Positions 34,804-46,421 of a stretch of 64,000 nucleotides of DNA are shown here, one piece after another (positions within the stretch are counted from its first letter, which is position 1; each line of letters starts with the position of its first letter). The DNA comes from Charina bottae. Its lineage: Eukaryota > Chordata > Lepidosauria > Squamata > Charinaidae. The notes beneath the pieces are model-generated. The model was not told where the DNA came from, searched no databases, and saw only the letters and a program-made list of their open reading frames with translations. The stretch is taken from positions 22,733,001-22,797,000 of the forward strand of contig JALMGJ010000008.1 in assembly GCA_023362775.1 (NCBI GenBank). Direction: 5' to 3'. The position numbers were made by a program, and so were the translations under genes.

Positions 34804-34854
34804 GGAGCTCTGCTAGCACCGAGCTGCATAGAATTAACTTCCAAGGTTTATTTT

Positions 34855-34965
34855 AATATTTATTTATTTAAAAGACTTATATGGCTGCCCATCTTATACT
34901 GTATGCCATAACCCTGGGCAGCTCATAAAACAATAAAAATGTCAGAAACCATAAAACCGCAATGA
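34855..34965 (-). mobile_element. L2 3' terminal fragment
   Basis: ATTTATTTATTT, then TATATGGCTGCCCATCTTAT and ACCCTGGGCAGCTCATAAA. This is the reverse of the L2 terminus and matches 22795-22865. Confidence 0.6.
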
Positions 34966-35124
34966 AAACTCCTCGCCAAAAGCAAACACTCCTCCATACA
35001 CCCACATATCAATTTTCTTGGGTTCCAGACTCATTCTACCTCAATGCTTGGATAGAAAAGAAGAGGAAGCAATGAAAAAAATAAAATAATGGCATCTTCT
35101 CTACTTGTTGCACTCCACTTTCCA

Positions 35125-35362
35125 TTTCCATTTATTCAATTTATTCCCCGCCCATCTCCCATACAAGGGACTCTTCCCTACCTACCTCACAGTTTGTTGG
35201 GTATTCTATCAATAGCCCAGCACAACTAGTTTATTGAAGAAAAAGTCTGTGGGTTCCTTAACAAATTAGTTTTTTGTCATGTCAACAGCTAATTAAGTCC
35301 CGTTGGGGGAGTTGGGTGGTCATATAAATTTGATAAATAAATAAAAATAAAATAAATAATTC
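35125..35362. mobile_element. Two opposed L2 tail fragments
   Basis: 35125-35180 has the minus-oriented text (TTATTCCCCGCCCATCTCCC). 35296-35362 has the plus-oriented terminus (CCGTTGGGGGAGTTGGGTGG, then ATAAATAAATA). They may be two insertions or an inversion. Confidence 0.5.
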
Positions 35363-35750
35363 TTTAAACTGGTGAAGTTAAGCTTTCTTCATTGCATCTC
35401 ATATTATGAGCTAACAGCTGAAGGTCAGCAGTGTCTCCCTGTACCAAACACTTTCTCTGTCAGAGGTGATGGAATTCATGTTAGTAGTCACTTGCAATGC
35501 AGGTAATTGAGATTAGTCTCCAAGCAAATGTCACAAAATTAGTATAGTTATCCAAGTCTAGACTTTACTAGACTTGGTATTCCCTATTTTCCTGTACTAG
35601 ATGGATAGATTCCCTATTTTTTAACTGCCTTTGTCATGAGGACAATTATAAATCCTATAGAAACTCATTCAGTTGAAAAATCCTCTGCACTTGGAGCTGT
35701 ATAGTTCATATTAAGTGAAGATATTAACTTTGTTTGAATTCAGATCATAT

Positions 35751-36264
35751 TTGTTGTCAGAGTCCAGTTGGACTCTGACTCTGAGGAAAATGAAACCAAT
35801 CAGAGAAAAGAAACTTACCCTGTGCAACAACTGACAAGAACTCGTGATGGACAGGTGCAGGTTCAAAAGTGCAACACTCGTGATCCGTCTTGTGATGGAC
35901 AGGTGCAAGACTCAGAGACGCCAGAGGAACAGGTGAAGAGCAACGGACTCGGGAATGACCCAGCAGCTGGATTTTAGAAGATTGGGACCACCAATCAGGG
36001 TGTTTGTCAGCTGGCGTCCAGAGCTTCACATCGTTCTCCAGCCTTGGTGTGGCAACATTTAGCTGCTAAGTAACTTGCTCAACCCTGTATGTGTTGTCGT
36101 GTCAATTTTGGGTCACCACATTCTGCTGTTGGGGTTAGCTGCTTACCTCCAAGCGCATCCAGTTGATCCAGTACCCTTCAGTTGTATTAATGGGCTTATA
36201 CTTGTAAATAGTTTTTATATAATAAAACTATTTTAAGAACTATTTCTATAAAGTTCTGGTGGTC
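35751..36264 (+). mobile_element. Possible LTR of a Gypsy-like element
   Basis: A 5' start TGTTGTCAGAGTCCAG, a late polyadenylation signal (AATAAAACT at about 36221) and an end near GTTCTGGTGGTCA are LTR-like. No second copy or TSD was found. The shared block with 34585-34622 links it to the gag remnant. Ends are provisional. Confidence 0.33.
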
Positions 36265-36479
36265 ATATTCCGAACAGAACATTTGTAAAGCAGGGAGGTT
36301 GTTACTTGGTGATAGAGGGCTGCAGAGGCTACTGCTGCTCTAGACAAGGCTGCCAGATCTTGGGACAATACTGGAACAGGCAGTGTTAAATGTAGTAGAT
36401 TTGTCATACTTGGCTGGATTGTTGGTTCATCATCTGGGCTGCAATGGGAAGAAGGAATAACCTTGAGGAACATGAGGAA

Positions 36480-36671
36480 GAGTCAGATGAAAGAAATCTA
36501 AGTCTGGGGCAGAGCTGTAATATGAGCAAGTGTCTCAGGCAAGACCCTCCCTGGTTCTCTTGAAGATAAAGGGAGGGAGGGGGGGAGGAGCATTCAGAGT
36601 TGCAAGATTCTGTTATTGCAGTAGTATTAATATTCATGACTTTGGTCTGGTCTACCATGGAGGGTTGACTA
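36480..36671 (+). mobile_element. LTR-like fragment related to 54122 and 55042 repeats
   Basis: It shares, in order, AGACCCTCCCTGGTTCTC, GGGAGG, GCAAGATTCTGTTATTG, a TCTGGTCTACCATGGAGGG block and a GTTGAC end with the repeats at 54122-54390 and 55042-55320. It is cut just before the BovB insertion site. Confidence 0.5.
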
Positions 36672-36737
36672 GTTCACTGGGTAACTACTTGGTTCCAATA
36701 CTGGACCAAGGCATTTGGCAACTTATTTGATTGTTGT

Positions 36738-38135
36738 TTATTCGTTCAGTCGTTTCCGACTCTTCGTGACTTCATGGACCAGTCCACGCCAGAGCTTTCT
36801 GTTGGCCGTCACCATCCCCAGCTCCCCAATGGTTGAGTCCGTCACCTCCAGAATACCATCCATCCATCTTGCCCTTGGTCGGCCCCTCTTCCTTTTGCCT
36901 TCCACTTTCCCTAGCATCAGCTGCTTCTCCAGGGTATCCTGTCTTCTCATTATGTGGCCAAAGTACTTCAGTTTTGCCTTTAATATCATTCCCTCAAGTG
37001 AGCAGTCTGGCTTGATTTCCTGGAGTATGGACTGGTTTGATCTTCTTGCAGTCCAAGGCACTCTCAGAATTTTCCTCCAACACCACAGTTCAAAAGCATC
37101 TAACTTCCTTCGCTCAGCCTTCCTTATGGTCCAGCTCTCGCAGCCATAGGTTACTACAGGGAATACCATTGCTTTAACTATGCGGACCTTTGTTGTCAGT
37201 GTGATGTCTCTGCTCTTAAGTATTTTATCAAGATTTGCCATTGCTCTCCTCCCAAGAAGTAGACGTCTTCTGATTTCCTGGCTGCAGTCAGCGTCTGCAG
37301 TAATCTTTGCGCCTAGAAATACAAAGTCTGTCACTGCCTCCACTTTTTCTCCCTCTATTTGCCAGTCATCAATCAAGCTCGTTGCCATAATCTTGGTTTT
37401 TTTGAGGTTTAACTGCAACCCAGCTTTTGCACTTTCTTCTTTCACCTTCGTCATAAGGCTCCTCAACTCCTCCTCGCTTTCAGCCATTAAAGTGGTATCA
37501 TCTGCATATCTGAGATTGTTAATGTTTCTTCCAGCGATTTTAACTCCAGCCTTGGATTCCTCAAGCCCAGCATGTCGCATGATGTGTTCTGCGTACAGGT
37601 TGAATAGGTAGGGTGAGAGTATACAACCCTGCCGTACTCCTTTCCCAATCTTAAACCAGTCCGTTGTTCCGTGCTCTGTTCTTACTGTTGCTACTTGGTC
37701 GTTATACAGATTCCTCAGGAGGCAGATAAGATGACGTGGTATCCCCATACCGCCAAGAATTTGCCACAATTTGTTATGATCCACACAGTCAAAGGCTTTA
37801 GAATAGTCAATAAAACAGAAATAGATGTTTTTCTGAAATTCCCTGGCTTTCTCCATTATCCAGCGGATATTGGCAATTTGGTCTCTAGTTCCTCTGCCTT
37901 TTCTAAACCCAGCTTGTACATCTGGCAATTCTCGCTCCATGAATTGCTGGAGTCTACCTTGCAAGATCTTGAGCATTACCTTACTGGCATGTGAAATAAG
38001 TGCCACTGTTCGATAGTTTGAACATTCTTTAGTGCTTCCCTTTTTTGGTATGGGGATATAAGTTGATTTTTTTTGGTATGGGGATATAAGTTGATTTTTT
38101 CCAATCTGATGGCCATTCTTGTGTTTTGCTGGCAT
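36738..38135 (-). pseudogene. BovB reverse transcriptase and C-terminal region, shifted frame
   Basis: An uninterrupted 465-codon frame. YSKAFDCVDH at 111-120 is RT motif A, GVRQGCILSPYLFN at 166-179 is motif B, and RYADDTTLMA at 209-218 is motif C with the catalytic YADD. VRIVKAMVFPVVTYGCESW, RVPWTARRSNQSI and LKYFGHIMRR form the C-terminal part, ending KSRKRLNE at the stop. It overlaps the endonuclease frame by 160 bp because a 28-bp tandem duplication (units at 38047-38074 and 38075-38102) shifts the frame. All RT motifs are intact, so the element was probably active not long before its insertion. Confidence 0.92.
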
Positions 38136-39790
38136 ATGGCATGCATCACCTTGACAGCATCATCTTGCAAGATTTTAAACAGTTCAGCTGGGATACCGTC
38201 GTCTCCTGCTGCCTTGTTATTAGCAATGCTTCTTAAGGCCCATTCAACCTCACTCTTCAGGATGTCTGGCTCTAACTCACTGACCACACCATCAAAGCTA
38301 TCTCCAATATTATTATCCTTCCTATACAGATCTTCTGTATATTCTTGCCACCTTTTCTTGATCTCTTCTGCTTCTGTTAGGTCCTTACCATCTTTGTTTT
38401 TGATCATACCCATTTTTGCCTGGAATTTACCTCCGATGTTTCTAATTTTCTGGAAGAGGTCTCTTGTCCTTCCTATCCTATTGTCTTCTTCCACTTCCGC
38501 ACATTGCTTGTTTAAAAATAATTCCTTATCTCTTCTGGCTAACCTCTGGAATTTTGCATTTAATTGGGCATATCTCCCCCTCTCACTGTTGCCTTTTGCT
38601 TTCCTTCTTTCTTGGGCTACTTCCAGTGTTTCAGCAGACAGCCATCTTGCCTTCTTGGTTTTCTTTTTCTTTGGGACGTTTTTTGTTGCCGCCTCCTGAA
38701 CAATGTTGCGAACTTCTGTCCATAGTTCTTCTGGGACCCTATCTACTAAATCTAGTCCCTTAAATCTATTCTTCACCTCCACTGCATATTCCTTAGGAAT
38801 ATTAGTGAGCTCATATCTAACTGATCTGTGGGTCTTCCCTATTCTCTTTAGTCTGATTCTAAATTTTGCAATAAGAAGTTCGTGATCTGAACTACAGTCA
38901 GCTCCAGGTCTTGTTTTTACCGACTGTATAGATGTCTGCCACCTTTGGCTGCAAAGGATGTAGTCAATCTGATTTCGGTGTCGACCATCTGGTGAAGTCC
39001 ATGTATAAAGTCGTCTTTTAGGTTGTTGGAAGAGAGTGTTTGTTATGCACAGTGAGTTGTCTTGGCAAAATTCTATCAGCCTATGTCCTGCTTCATTTTG
39101 TTCTCCCAGACCATGCTTGCCTGTAATTCCAGGTGTCGTCTGACTACCCACCTGAGCATTCCAGTCTCCTGTAATGAAAATAACATCTCTTTTTGGTGTA
39201 TTATCTAGTAGGTGCTGCAGATCCTCATAGAACTGATCTACTTCTGCTTCTTCAGCATCTGTGGTTGGGGCGTATATTTGGATCACTGTGATGTTAAATG
39301 GCTTACCCTGAATTCAAATTGAGATCATTCTATCGTTTTTTGGATTGTATCCAGGCACTGCTTTAGCCACTTTATTATTAATTATGAAGGCTACTCCATT
39401 TCTTCTGTGGTCCTCTTGTCCACAGTAGTAGATCTGGTGGTCATCTGATGTGAAGTGACCCATTCCAGTCCATTTCAGTTCACTGACACCTAAAATGTCT
39501 ATATTTAATCTTGACATCTCACCAATAACCACATCCAATTTGCCCTGGCTCATAGATCTTACATTCCAGGTTCCTATGGTGTGTTGATCTTTAGAACATC
39601 GGATTCGTCGTTCACCACCAGCACTGTCGGCCGCTAGCCGTCCTTTCGGCTTTGAGCTAGCTTCATCATCACGTCTGGGGCTAGTTGAACGTATCCTCTG
39701 TTCCTCCCCAGTAGCATTTTGACCATCTTCCGACCTGGGAGTCCCATCTTCCGATGGTATACCGACATATCTTTGGTTGTACTGATCCAT
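37976..39790 (-). pseudogene. BovB endonuclease and N-terminal RT region, one nonsense codon
   Basis: The upstream stretch (39790-39314) has GTWNVRSM and LGVSELKWTGMG, the first AP-endonuclease motifs. A TGA at 39314 then interrupts; it could come from CGA by CpG decay. The same frame continues from 39311. GDWNAQVG, IDYILCSQRW and SDHELLIAKF follow at residues 40-47, 107-116 and 133-142 of the continuation. These are the catalytic AP-endonuclease motifs (D/N and SDH). The frame then enters the linker before RT (ALRSIANNKAAGDDGIPAEL) and is lost at about 38100-37976. The protein nicks target DNA to start reverse transcription. Confidence 0.9.
38047..38102. repeat. 28-bp tandem duplication inside BovB
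   Basis: The unit GGTATGGGGATATAAGTTGA plus a T-run appears twice in a row. Twenty-eight is not a multiple of three, so this accounts for the frameshift between the endonuclease and RT frames. Confidence 0.9.
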
Positions 39791-40224
39791 TTAGTTTTCA
39801 TGGCAAGAATACTGGGGTGGGTTGCCATTACCTTCCCCAGGGATCGTATTTAGTCTGACCTCTCTGCCACGACCTTCCCGTCTTGGGTGTCCCTTCACGG
39901 TTTAGCTCATGGTTTCATTGAGGTGCTCAAGCTCCAGCACCACGACAAGGTAACGATCTCCTTTGCTGGAGAACTTATTTGATAGTTATCGGGATTGCAA
40001 GAGGGTCTGTAACCATGGTTTACCCTTGGACTCTAAGTGCAAATTCTGCTTCTGGAGTAATGGTAGTGGCAGTTGGCAGGACTTCCTGTCAGGCTTTGCA
40101 CCTGGAATGAATATAAATCTAGGTTCTTCAGACTCTGAATTCCTTATTCAGAACACAGCTTACTTTGTGAATGCTCAGAGTTACAACTCAGCAAACTAGA
40201 ATGAAGACATATATTACAGAAGAT

Positions 40225-40466
40225 CTGCCTATATAGTTGTTTTGGTGCCTTCAAGTCAGTATTGACTCCTGGCGACTGCCTGGACTAGTCTCTGCAGTTT
40301 TCTTGGCAAGCTTTCAGAAGTGGGTTGCCATTGCCTGCTTCCTAGGCCTGAGAGAGAGTGACTGGTCCAAGGTCACCCAGCTGGATTCATGCCTAAGGTG
40401 GGACTAGAGCTCATGGTTTCCCAGTTTCTAGCCTGATGCCTTAACTAGTACACCAAACTGGCTCTC
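40225..40466 (-). mobile_element. tRNA-SINE, other tail type
   Basis: The minus strand begins GAGCCAGTTTGGTGTACTAG and contains GAGCTCTAGTCCCACC (B-box-like) and GGGTGACCTTGGACCAGTCA. This head matches the SINE at 17143-17327. The tail (GTCGCCAGGAGTCAATAC, then CACCAAAACAAC) differs from that SINE, so the two share a head but not a 3' end. Confidence 0.7.
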
Positions 40467-40566
40467 ATACCTATGAGGTATGAGGTATAGGTATACGTCT
40501 AAGCTCAGCTTTAAAATTTATTTCAATCCTGGAAGTCACTGGTTACCTGCATACTTGTTTAGTCTA

Positions 40567-40690
40567 CATTTATTTATTTATTTATTTATTTATTATTTGA
40601 ATTTATCCCCGCCCATCTCTACCATGGTAGACTCTGGGCAGTTTACAATCACAATATATAAAAAGTTAAAAGACTATACATTTAAAAACT
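40567..40690 (-). mobile_element. L2 3' terminal fragment
   Basis: A (TTTA)n run, TATCCCCGCCCATCTCTACC and GACTCTGGGCAGTTTACAAT form the reversed L2 terminus. Confidence 0.65.
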
Positions 40691-41700
40691 ACTATAAAAA
40701 TTAAAAAATCAAAATCCAAAAGATGGTATGTTCTTAAAAGGAGGATTTTACTAAGCTAACCACCCCCAGGAGGAACTATTAATTTTCAGGTATTAACACA
40801 AATAGACAGTGTCTTTTCCTCACACACACATTTTTGAGTAGCTTTTATTTTTCAATTTCTCAGACTTTTAACCATTTCACTCAAATCTTCACATTCCTTC
40901 CTTCAATTTAGTTTTTATACTGCAAGATAGTATTCCACTTAAGCAAGCTCTTTGGAATAATCATAAAATTCAAATTACAGGCATATTTTGTGCTAAACAT
41001 TAACCTAGAAGCATTGTATACTGCATGATTTTTCATCTCTGTATTAACAAACACATTTCATTAAATCAATGCTGCAATTAGCATTGTATTAATTGTATTA
41101 CTTAACATTAATACAAATCACTTATACTAAAAGCTGTTTAATTGGATATATAAAACATAGTGGTATTGATATTTTAAAGATTTATCAATCCCTGACAATA
41201 TCAAGTGAGCTGACATGAAAAATAAAGTGGTATAAAAATACTGCCAATGACTCACATATGTAATAGTCAAAACATCTCAAATATTTTATTTTTCAGCATT
41301 AGACCAATGGAACACTGCACTTCAATACAATTATGCCCTGGGAAATTGTAGAAAATATGGTAGCTTAAAGCCTAAACAGGAAGGAAATAAAGAAGGAAAT
41401 AAGGAAAGCAATTTTTAAGCAAGCTTTTTATAGTGATAGGTAGTGGTGAAAAAGGTAAACTGAACTATAGTTGACATCTATTCTTAGCTAAGATTGCTTT
41501 GCCTATTTAAGCAAGTCACTCTTCTTTCAGTCTCTGAAATAGGGTCATGCAGCCTTTTAAATGTTATACATTCAAAAAAGTGGGGAAAGCATGGCAAAAA
41601 GGTGAACAGAACAAAGATGTGAATTTGATTTTATTTAAACTTAAGTAGGATCTGCCCAGTTCTTTCACCAACACCCACACTGTAACCCTTGACCTCCAAA
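40691..41700. other. Unannotated AT-rich spacer
   Basis: No feature recognised. Confidence 0.45.
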
Positions 41701-41701
41701 A

Positions 41702-41846
41702 CATATCCATATCCATATCCACATCCATATCCATATCCACATCCACATCCACATCCACATCCACATCCACATCCACATCCACATCATCCACATCCACATC
41801 CACATCCACATCCACATCCACATCCACATCCATATCCATATCCATT
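41702..41846 (+). repeat. Hexamer array (CCATAT/CCACAT)n
   Basis: About 24 hexanucleotide units. CCATAT variants sit mainly at the two ends, CCACAT fills the core, and one half unit breaks the phase near 41785. Frames of alternating D/V, W/M or H/P on both strands are artefacts of the repeat. Confidence 0.95.
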
Positions 41847-41848
41847 GA

Positions 41849-42914
41849 GTGCACCCTCCAGCCAACAAAATTTCTCCAGCCACACACCTAAGGTTATACT
41901 AATTCAAGCCATCTTTCACTTTTGCAATGTGTTCATGCATCTGTATGTGTATGTGTTTCAAAAATGAAAATGTGCATTGATTTACATCCTACCACTTTAA
42001 AGTAACTATTCCCTTCTTGGCTAAAACACAGTGCCTGAAGTTGCAGTACTCACATTTCTGAAAAATATCCCTTCATTTCTGTAATCAATGTGACACATGT
42101 GTACATGCATGCACATGAAGGGAGGGCATGCAGAACTGAGGCAACATCAATGTCTCATCTCTCAGTGCCATATCTAAAAGTAAAGTGGTTGCAAAGGAAG
42201 ACAGTAATGGGGAAGTAGCAGTTGGAGGATATATACCATGTGTTTTCCATCTCTATTTCATGCTGCCTAGAAATAGATATTATGAACAGCATTTTAAAAA
42301 GTGCTTTAAAATAAGGGAGGGCAGCATCCTCAAGCAAAACGTCATAACTGAAGAGTCTTGGAAAGTTTCATCCATTGACTGATGGCATCTAATCAAGCAC
42401 TAATCTTCAATCACTGAGTTTTTCCAGCATTAAGGAAATTATAAGAAGACTAGCTGTAATTTTCCAAGTGCATAATTCAGTTTTATTCGATAGAAGCTAT
42501 AATTTTAAAAGCAATATAAAATAATTCAGTCAACCTTTTACCTCTTGCACTACAGCAATTATTCTTTTGCCAATAATGAAATGTACAGTATGTTTTGAGG
42601 GAGATAACATTAGCTATAGTAATACTTTTCTTATAAGATGATGAAGAAATCTGCTTTGATAACTTTATGGTTCTAAGCATAGCATAACATTCTTAAATTA
42701 AGTTGGCCTACTATCATCTCTTCAATTTGGCTAAACCCAATACAGTTTTCCTACTCTTCATTGTTACTATATGATACTGATGTCAACACAGTTTTACTGT
42801 GATCTAATTACACACATATTGCACACCAGTCATTGCTATTAATTATTCTGAATATTGTTATGTCAAAGGAACTACAAAGGATACTAATAACAAGTAAAAT
42901 GAAGCATAAATGAT
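41849..42914. other. Unannotated spacer
   Basis: No feature recognised. Confidence 0.45.
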
Positions 42915-42919
42915 ATACA

Positions 42920-43594
42920 TGATGGGGTATATGCTGGCTTAAAGGGGAAAAACCGAGGCTTGAGAATAAACAGACAAGAATGCAGCTTGTTAGGGCCAAC
43001 AGTGTTTACTGTTTAGCATAGGGCAATAATGCAGATACAGCACATTATCACAACAATGAAAAAGATGAATATACAAGATATATCATTGTAAAAGGAAAAA
43101 CAAAACAAACTTATAAGCAGAGTTCCGTGTATTGATCCCAGGGCCAGAGTTCCTGCCATGGCCTATACCCAAAGCCAGGCATAGCTCACTCTGCCCAGTC
43201 CACGGGAAGTGAACACGTGAAGAACTACATGGCTAAGAGACACTAGAAATCAAGAAGACATAGAACACCATTTTGCATGGTTGTATATTCAGACCTTCTA
43301 GCTTTCTGATTGGCTGGAAGTTAGCTGTTACACACACTAGGCCTCAAAGCACACAGCATGACCTGCTATTGGTTAGCAGTGCTGCATCTACGCACTGAGT
43401 TCCCCCCTTCCTTGCTCAGGGGGGCCTGAGCAAGGCTTCCCACGGAAAGAAATCAGGAGACCTTGTTCCCATGCAATCTAGTCAAAACAATACACACGTG
43501 ACTGTTGTTATCTTGCACCTGCACTTCACGTCACCATGAGAAGGCTGTGCTTTGTACAGAGATAATTTGCCAGGGCAACACAAGAACTCTAACA
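42920..43594 (-). mobile_element. Solo LTR (copy 2)
   Basis: The reverse-complement relative of the LTR at 21938-22647: in sense it starts TGTTAGAGTTCTTGTG and ends TACCCCATCA. The 5-bp TSD ATACA lies at 42915-42919 and 43595-43599. It is about 35 bp shorter than copy 1 because of small indels, and many substitutions separate them. No internal region is present on either side. Confidence 0.88.
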
Positions 43595-43599
43595 ATACA

Positions 43600-43969
43600 A
43601 ACCTCCTGTGGTAGCAGATTATAAATCCAAAGTGCCACTACTAAACATTCATACCAATGGTAGAAAGGTACACAGATCAGGACATTTTCTATGAGTGTCA
43701 CTGGGTTTCATATTCAAACAGATCTGTGATTTACCTAGTAGTCTCAAAGATCCCAAGATTTTAGAGATCAAAATTAAAACTAAAATCTGGGTCAGAAGCA
43801 AACTACAGTTGTCCTGTGCAAAATAAACTCTACATATGCTTGAGAAATAATATGCTCACAAAGACAATTTGATTTTCTTGCCTGTGAAACTCTGGAAGCT
43901 GCTGTAGGCAACAGCCATGAATTGCCAGCTGATCCTGAATCATAAGTTAAATACTGTGCACATAGTGTT
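43600..43969. other. Unannotated spacer
   Basis: No feature recognised. Confidence 0.45.
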
Positions 43970-43990
43970 AATATATCTGGTTCTACTATT

Positions 43991-46252
43991 TTTTTTTTAT
44001 TAAATTTTATTAAGTTTTACAATACATAATAAAATTTAAAGTAGAAAAAAGAAATAGAAACAGAAATACAAAATAAGAAAAAGATAAAGAAAAAGTGAAG
44101 TCAAGAAATAATAAGCAAAGAAAATATAGAAAATAGATGTCCTCCAATCTATCTTTGAACTTAAAGTACAACAATTGATTTTAAATGTTAGTCCTTCATA
44201 CAGTATACAGGAACTTTTCTTTGTCATATGCCTTTTGATTTCTTTAATCCAATCTTCTAACCTTCATCTTACTGTCTCCCAATAATCCATCTTTGGCTTC
44301 CACTCCTTGAAGTAGTAGTTAAATGTTGAATGCTCATTACTACATATTTATATCTTCAATAAAGACCAATTAGTATAACAAATAAAAGCCTTATTTACTT
44401 CTAATAAACTACAATATATTCTATTCATATTATGACTCATAACCTAACATGTTATGTAACTTAATACATAATTTAGCAATTCTTATAGTGTTCATACATA
44501 TATATTTCTATAATTTAATTCTAATATATATATATATCTCCATAAAAAAGGAATTCTTGAATCTCAATTATCCATCTGTAATTTCCATTCCTTGTAGTAG
44601 TGTCCATTTAAACTAAATGCATAATCTATCATATCACTTAACCTAATAGCTAATATATCAATTCTTATAATATTCATACAATACATATTGATATATATCA
44701 TCCTGTAGTAACCATCATTCTAATTCCATCATATCATTATCTTCTCATAAATATATCTCTAAGGAAAACAATATTCTATAATATCAACTTGTGTTTGTAT
44801 TTAGCATCTTACATTTAGAATATCACTTTTTATATATCCATACAATTTCTCATAACAATTCAAGTCCATATTTTCATTAGCCTTTATATCCATACAGTTT
44901 CTCATATCTTCTGTTTAGGTTATGCCAAAATCACAATACACTGTGGGAGATTCGCAATATACAGCCTGCTCTTTTCTATATCTCATATAGAATATCAGAG
45001 CAACCTTCTCTCCCTTTCCACATATTTCACAACATCCATCCAACTGTGCACCCATATTTTCACTCTGTCTCCACTGCCACAACATATCTATACCAAGATT
45101 GTAGTGTAAAGCCTTCAGAATGTTCTTCTGAACTAATATACTCAAAATTTCCTCCTTCTGTTTCTCCTCCACTTGAAAAACATTTTTCCTTTCTGTCTCC
45201 GTTTCTGTTCTCTGTTCTTTCTCTCTGTTTTGCAGAGTTACGAACAGTAATTCCAACGACCTTTGAATATTTGAAAAAGCCTCAGTAATCTCTCTTCTGA
45301 GCTCCTCAGGTACAAGTTGGAAAGCCATCTTTCCTGTGTCCTTCAAATTAAAACAACAACCCTTCTAGTCAAAACAATAATCATGTAATCTGTCCATGGA
45401 ATACTACCAGCAGAATCTATTAAGCAGAACGTCATTGTTGTTTTTTTTTTTTTTTAAAGTCAAAAGAAAAAAGAAAGTTCCAATAATCCAAAATACAGGA
45501 GAGAATAATATTTTAAACAGTTTATAGAAGGAGAAATAAAAAATATATTCCAAATGAAGCAAAATCCAACCAGGGAGGATGTAGAAAAAGAAGACAAGGA
45601 AAAAAACACGTTACCCTGTGTTTTTATTCTTCAAACTGCGAGCTTTCGTTGTTCAAGCTGCAAGCTGCTTAATCCAAACAAAGAGTTTCTCAAAAAATGA
45701 ATAGTCATTTAGTTTATCAAGCGAAGAATTACAAACAGAGTCTCTTAAATCCCTCTAATACAAAAGAGAAGTAAAAAAAAAAATGCAGACGTTTCATTAT
45801 GTTGCAAATATAGAGTCCATCAAACTTCCACCAGAATCAGTTATAGCAAAGAAAGCACAAAGTTAGCCAACATTTTCAACAAAGTCCAAAAAATAGATCT
45901 TAGATTTCAAAAATATTTTAATCTAAAAAAAACATTCCTAAAGTGATCTAAAAGCGGCTGGGCGCTCTTGTGTCTCTTCAAAGAGACTTGTTTCCCCTGC
46001 GAGAGCCTGATATATCTCGGCCATTGCCTTGCACTTACCCTGTTCCTTCCGCGGTGGAAAACTACAGAAAAAACAAGGGTAGGCAATCCCAATGGCCCCA
46101 CGAGTAATCTTCTGGTCTCCCCCTCTCCAGGGGAAAAAAAAACTTCAGTGGACCACAACTTCTGCAATCCACGCAAGCAAGGGAAATTCAGTCAGTTCTC
46201 AGCTTCTCTGAGAAATTTGACTGGTCGAGCCGGCAGCCAAGCCTGGAGTCCC
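43991..46252 (-). mobile_element. ORF2-less L1 derivative with 21-bp TSD
   Basis: An exact 21-bp direct repeat (43970-43990 and 46253-46273, beginning AATATATCTGG and ending TTCTACTATT) flanks it. The poly(A) end is at 43991 (minus strand) and the GC-rich 5' end at 46252. Its 2.26 kb cannot hold ORF2. The 3' tail (ATTAAATTTTATTAAGTTTT in plus orientation) resembles the L1 tails at 2227 and 20959. The 5' part (about 45950-46252) is GC-richer, like an L1 5' UTR. It is the third such derivative in this window. Confidence 0.78.
44915..45346 (-). pseudogene. Short ORF in the L1 derivative, possibly ORF1-derived
   Basis: A 143-codon frame in the sense direction of the element. The first half is charged and coiled-coil-like (ELRREITEAFSNIQRSLELL, then a long E/K/R/Q-rich run). 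That could be an L1 ORF1 coiled coil, but no RRM or CTD motif follows. The second half contains CCEICGKGEK, which I do not recognise. It may be a decayed ORF1 remnant or chance. Confidence 0.35.
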
Positions 46253-46384
46253 AATATATCTGGTTCTACTATTGATCTGCTGCTTATAATAGGAACATCT
46301 ACATTATTTACATTCATACTGTAAATCAAGTAGCTAAATACAATGTCACCAGAGTATGACTATGCAATAACATTATTAGTTTTC

Positions 46385-46421
<37 letters not shown>
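46385..46421 (+). repeat. (AAT)n microsatellite
   Basis: About 12 trinucleotide units. Confidence 0.96.

Larger units (their letters stand above)
36732..39971 (-). mobile_element. Near-full-length BovB (RTE) LINE
   Basis: A 3.24-kb element flanked by an exact 12-bp TSD, AACTTATTTGAT, at 36720-36731 and 39972-39983. The 3' end at 36732 shows the BovB terminus; the 5' end at 39971 holds about 180 bp of leader before the first codons. The length matches full-length BovB, unlike the truncated copies elsewhere here. Endonuclease and reverse transcriptase are both represented, and only one stop codon and one frameshift were seen. It is listed as pseudogene pieces below. Confidence 0.93.

Noticed and set aside
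36715..38885. Plus-strand open frames of up to 208 codons opposite BovB
   Set aside because: They lie antisense to the BovB endonuclease/RT frames and are hydrophobic shadow translations.
41564..41967. Asp-Val, Trp-Met and His-Pro repeat proteins
   Set aside because: All are translations of one hexamer array in different frames.
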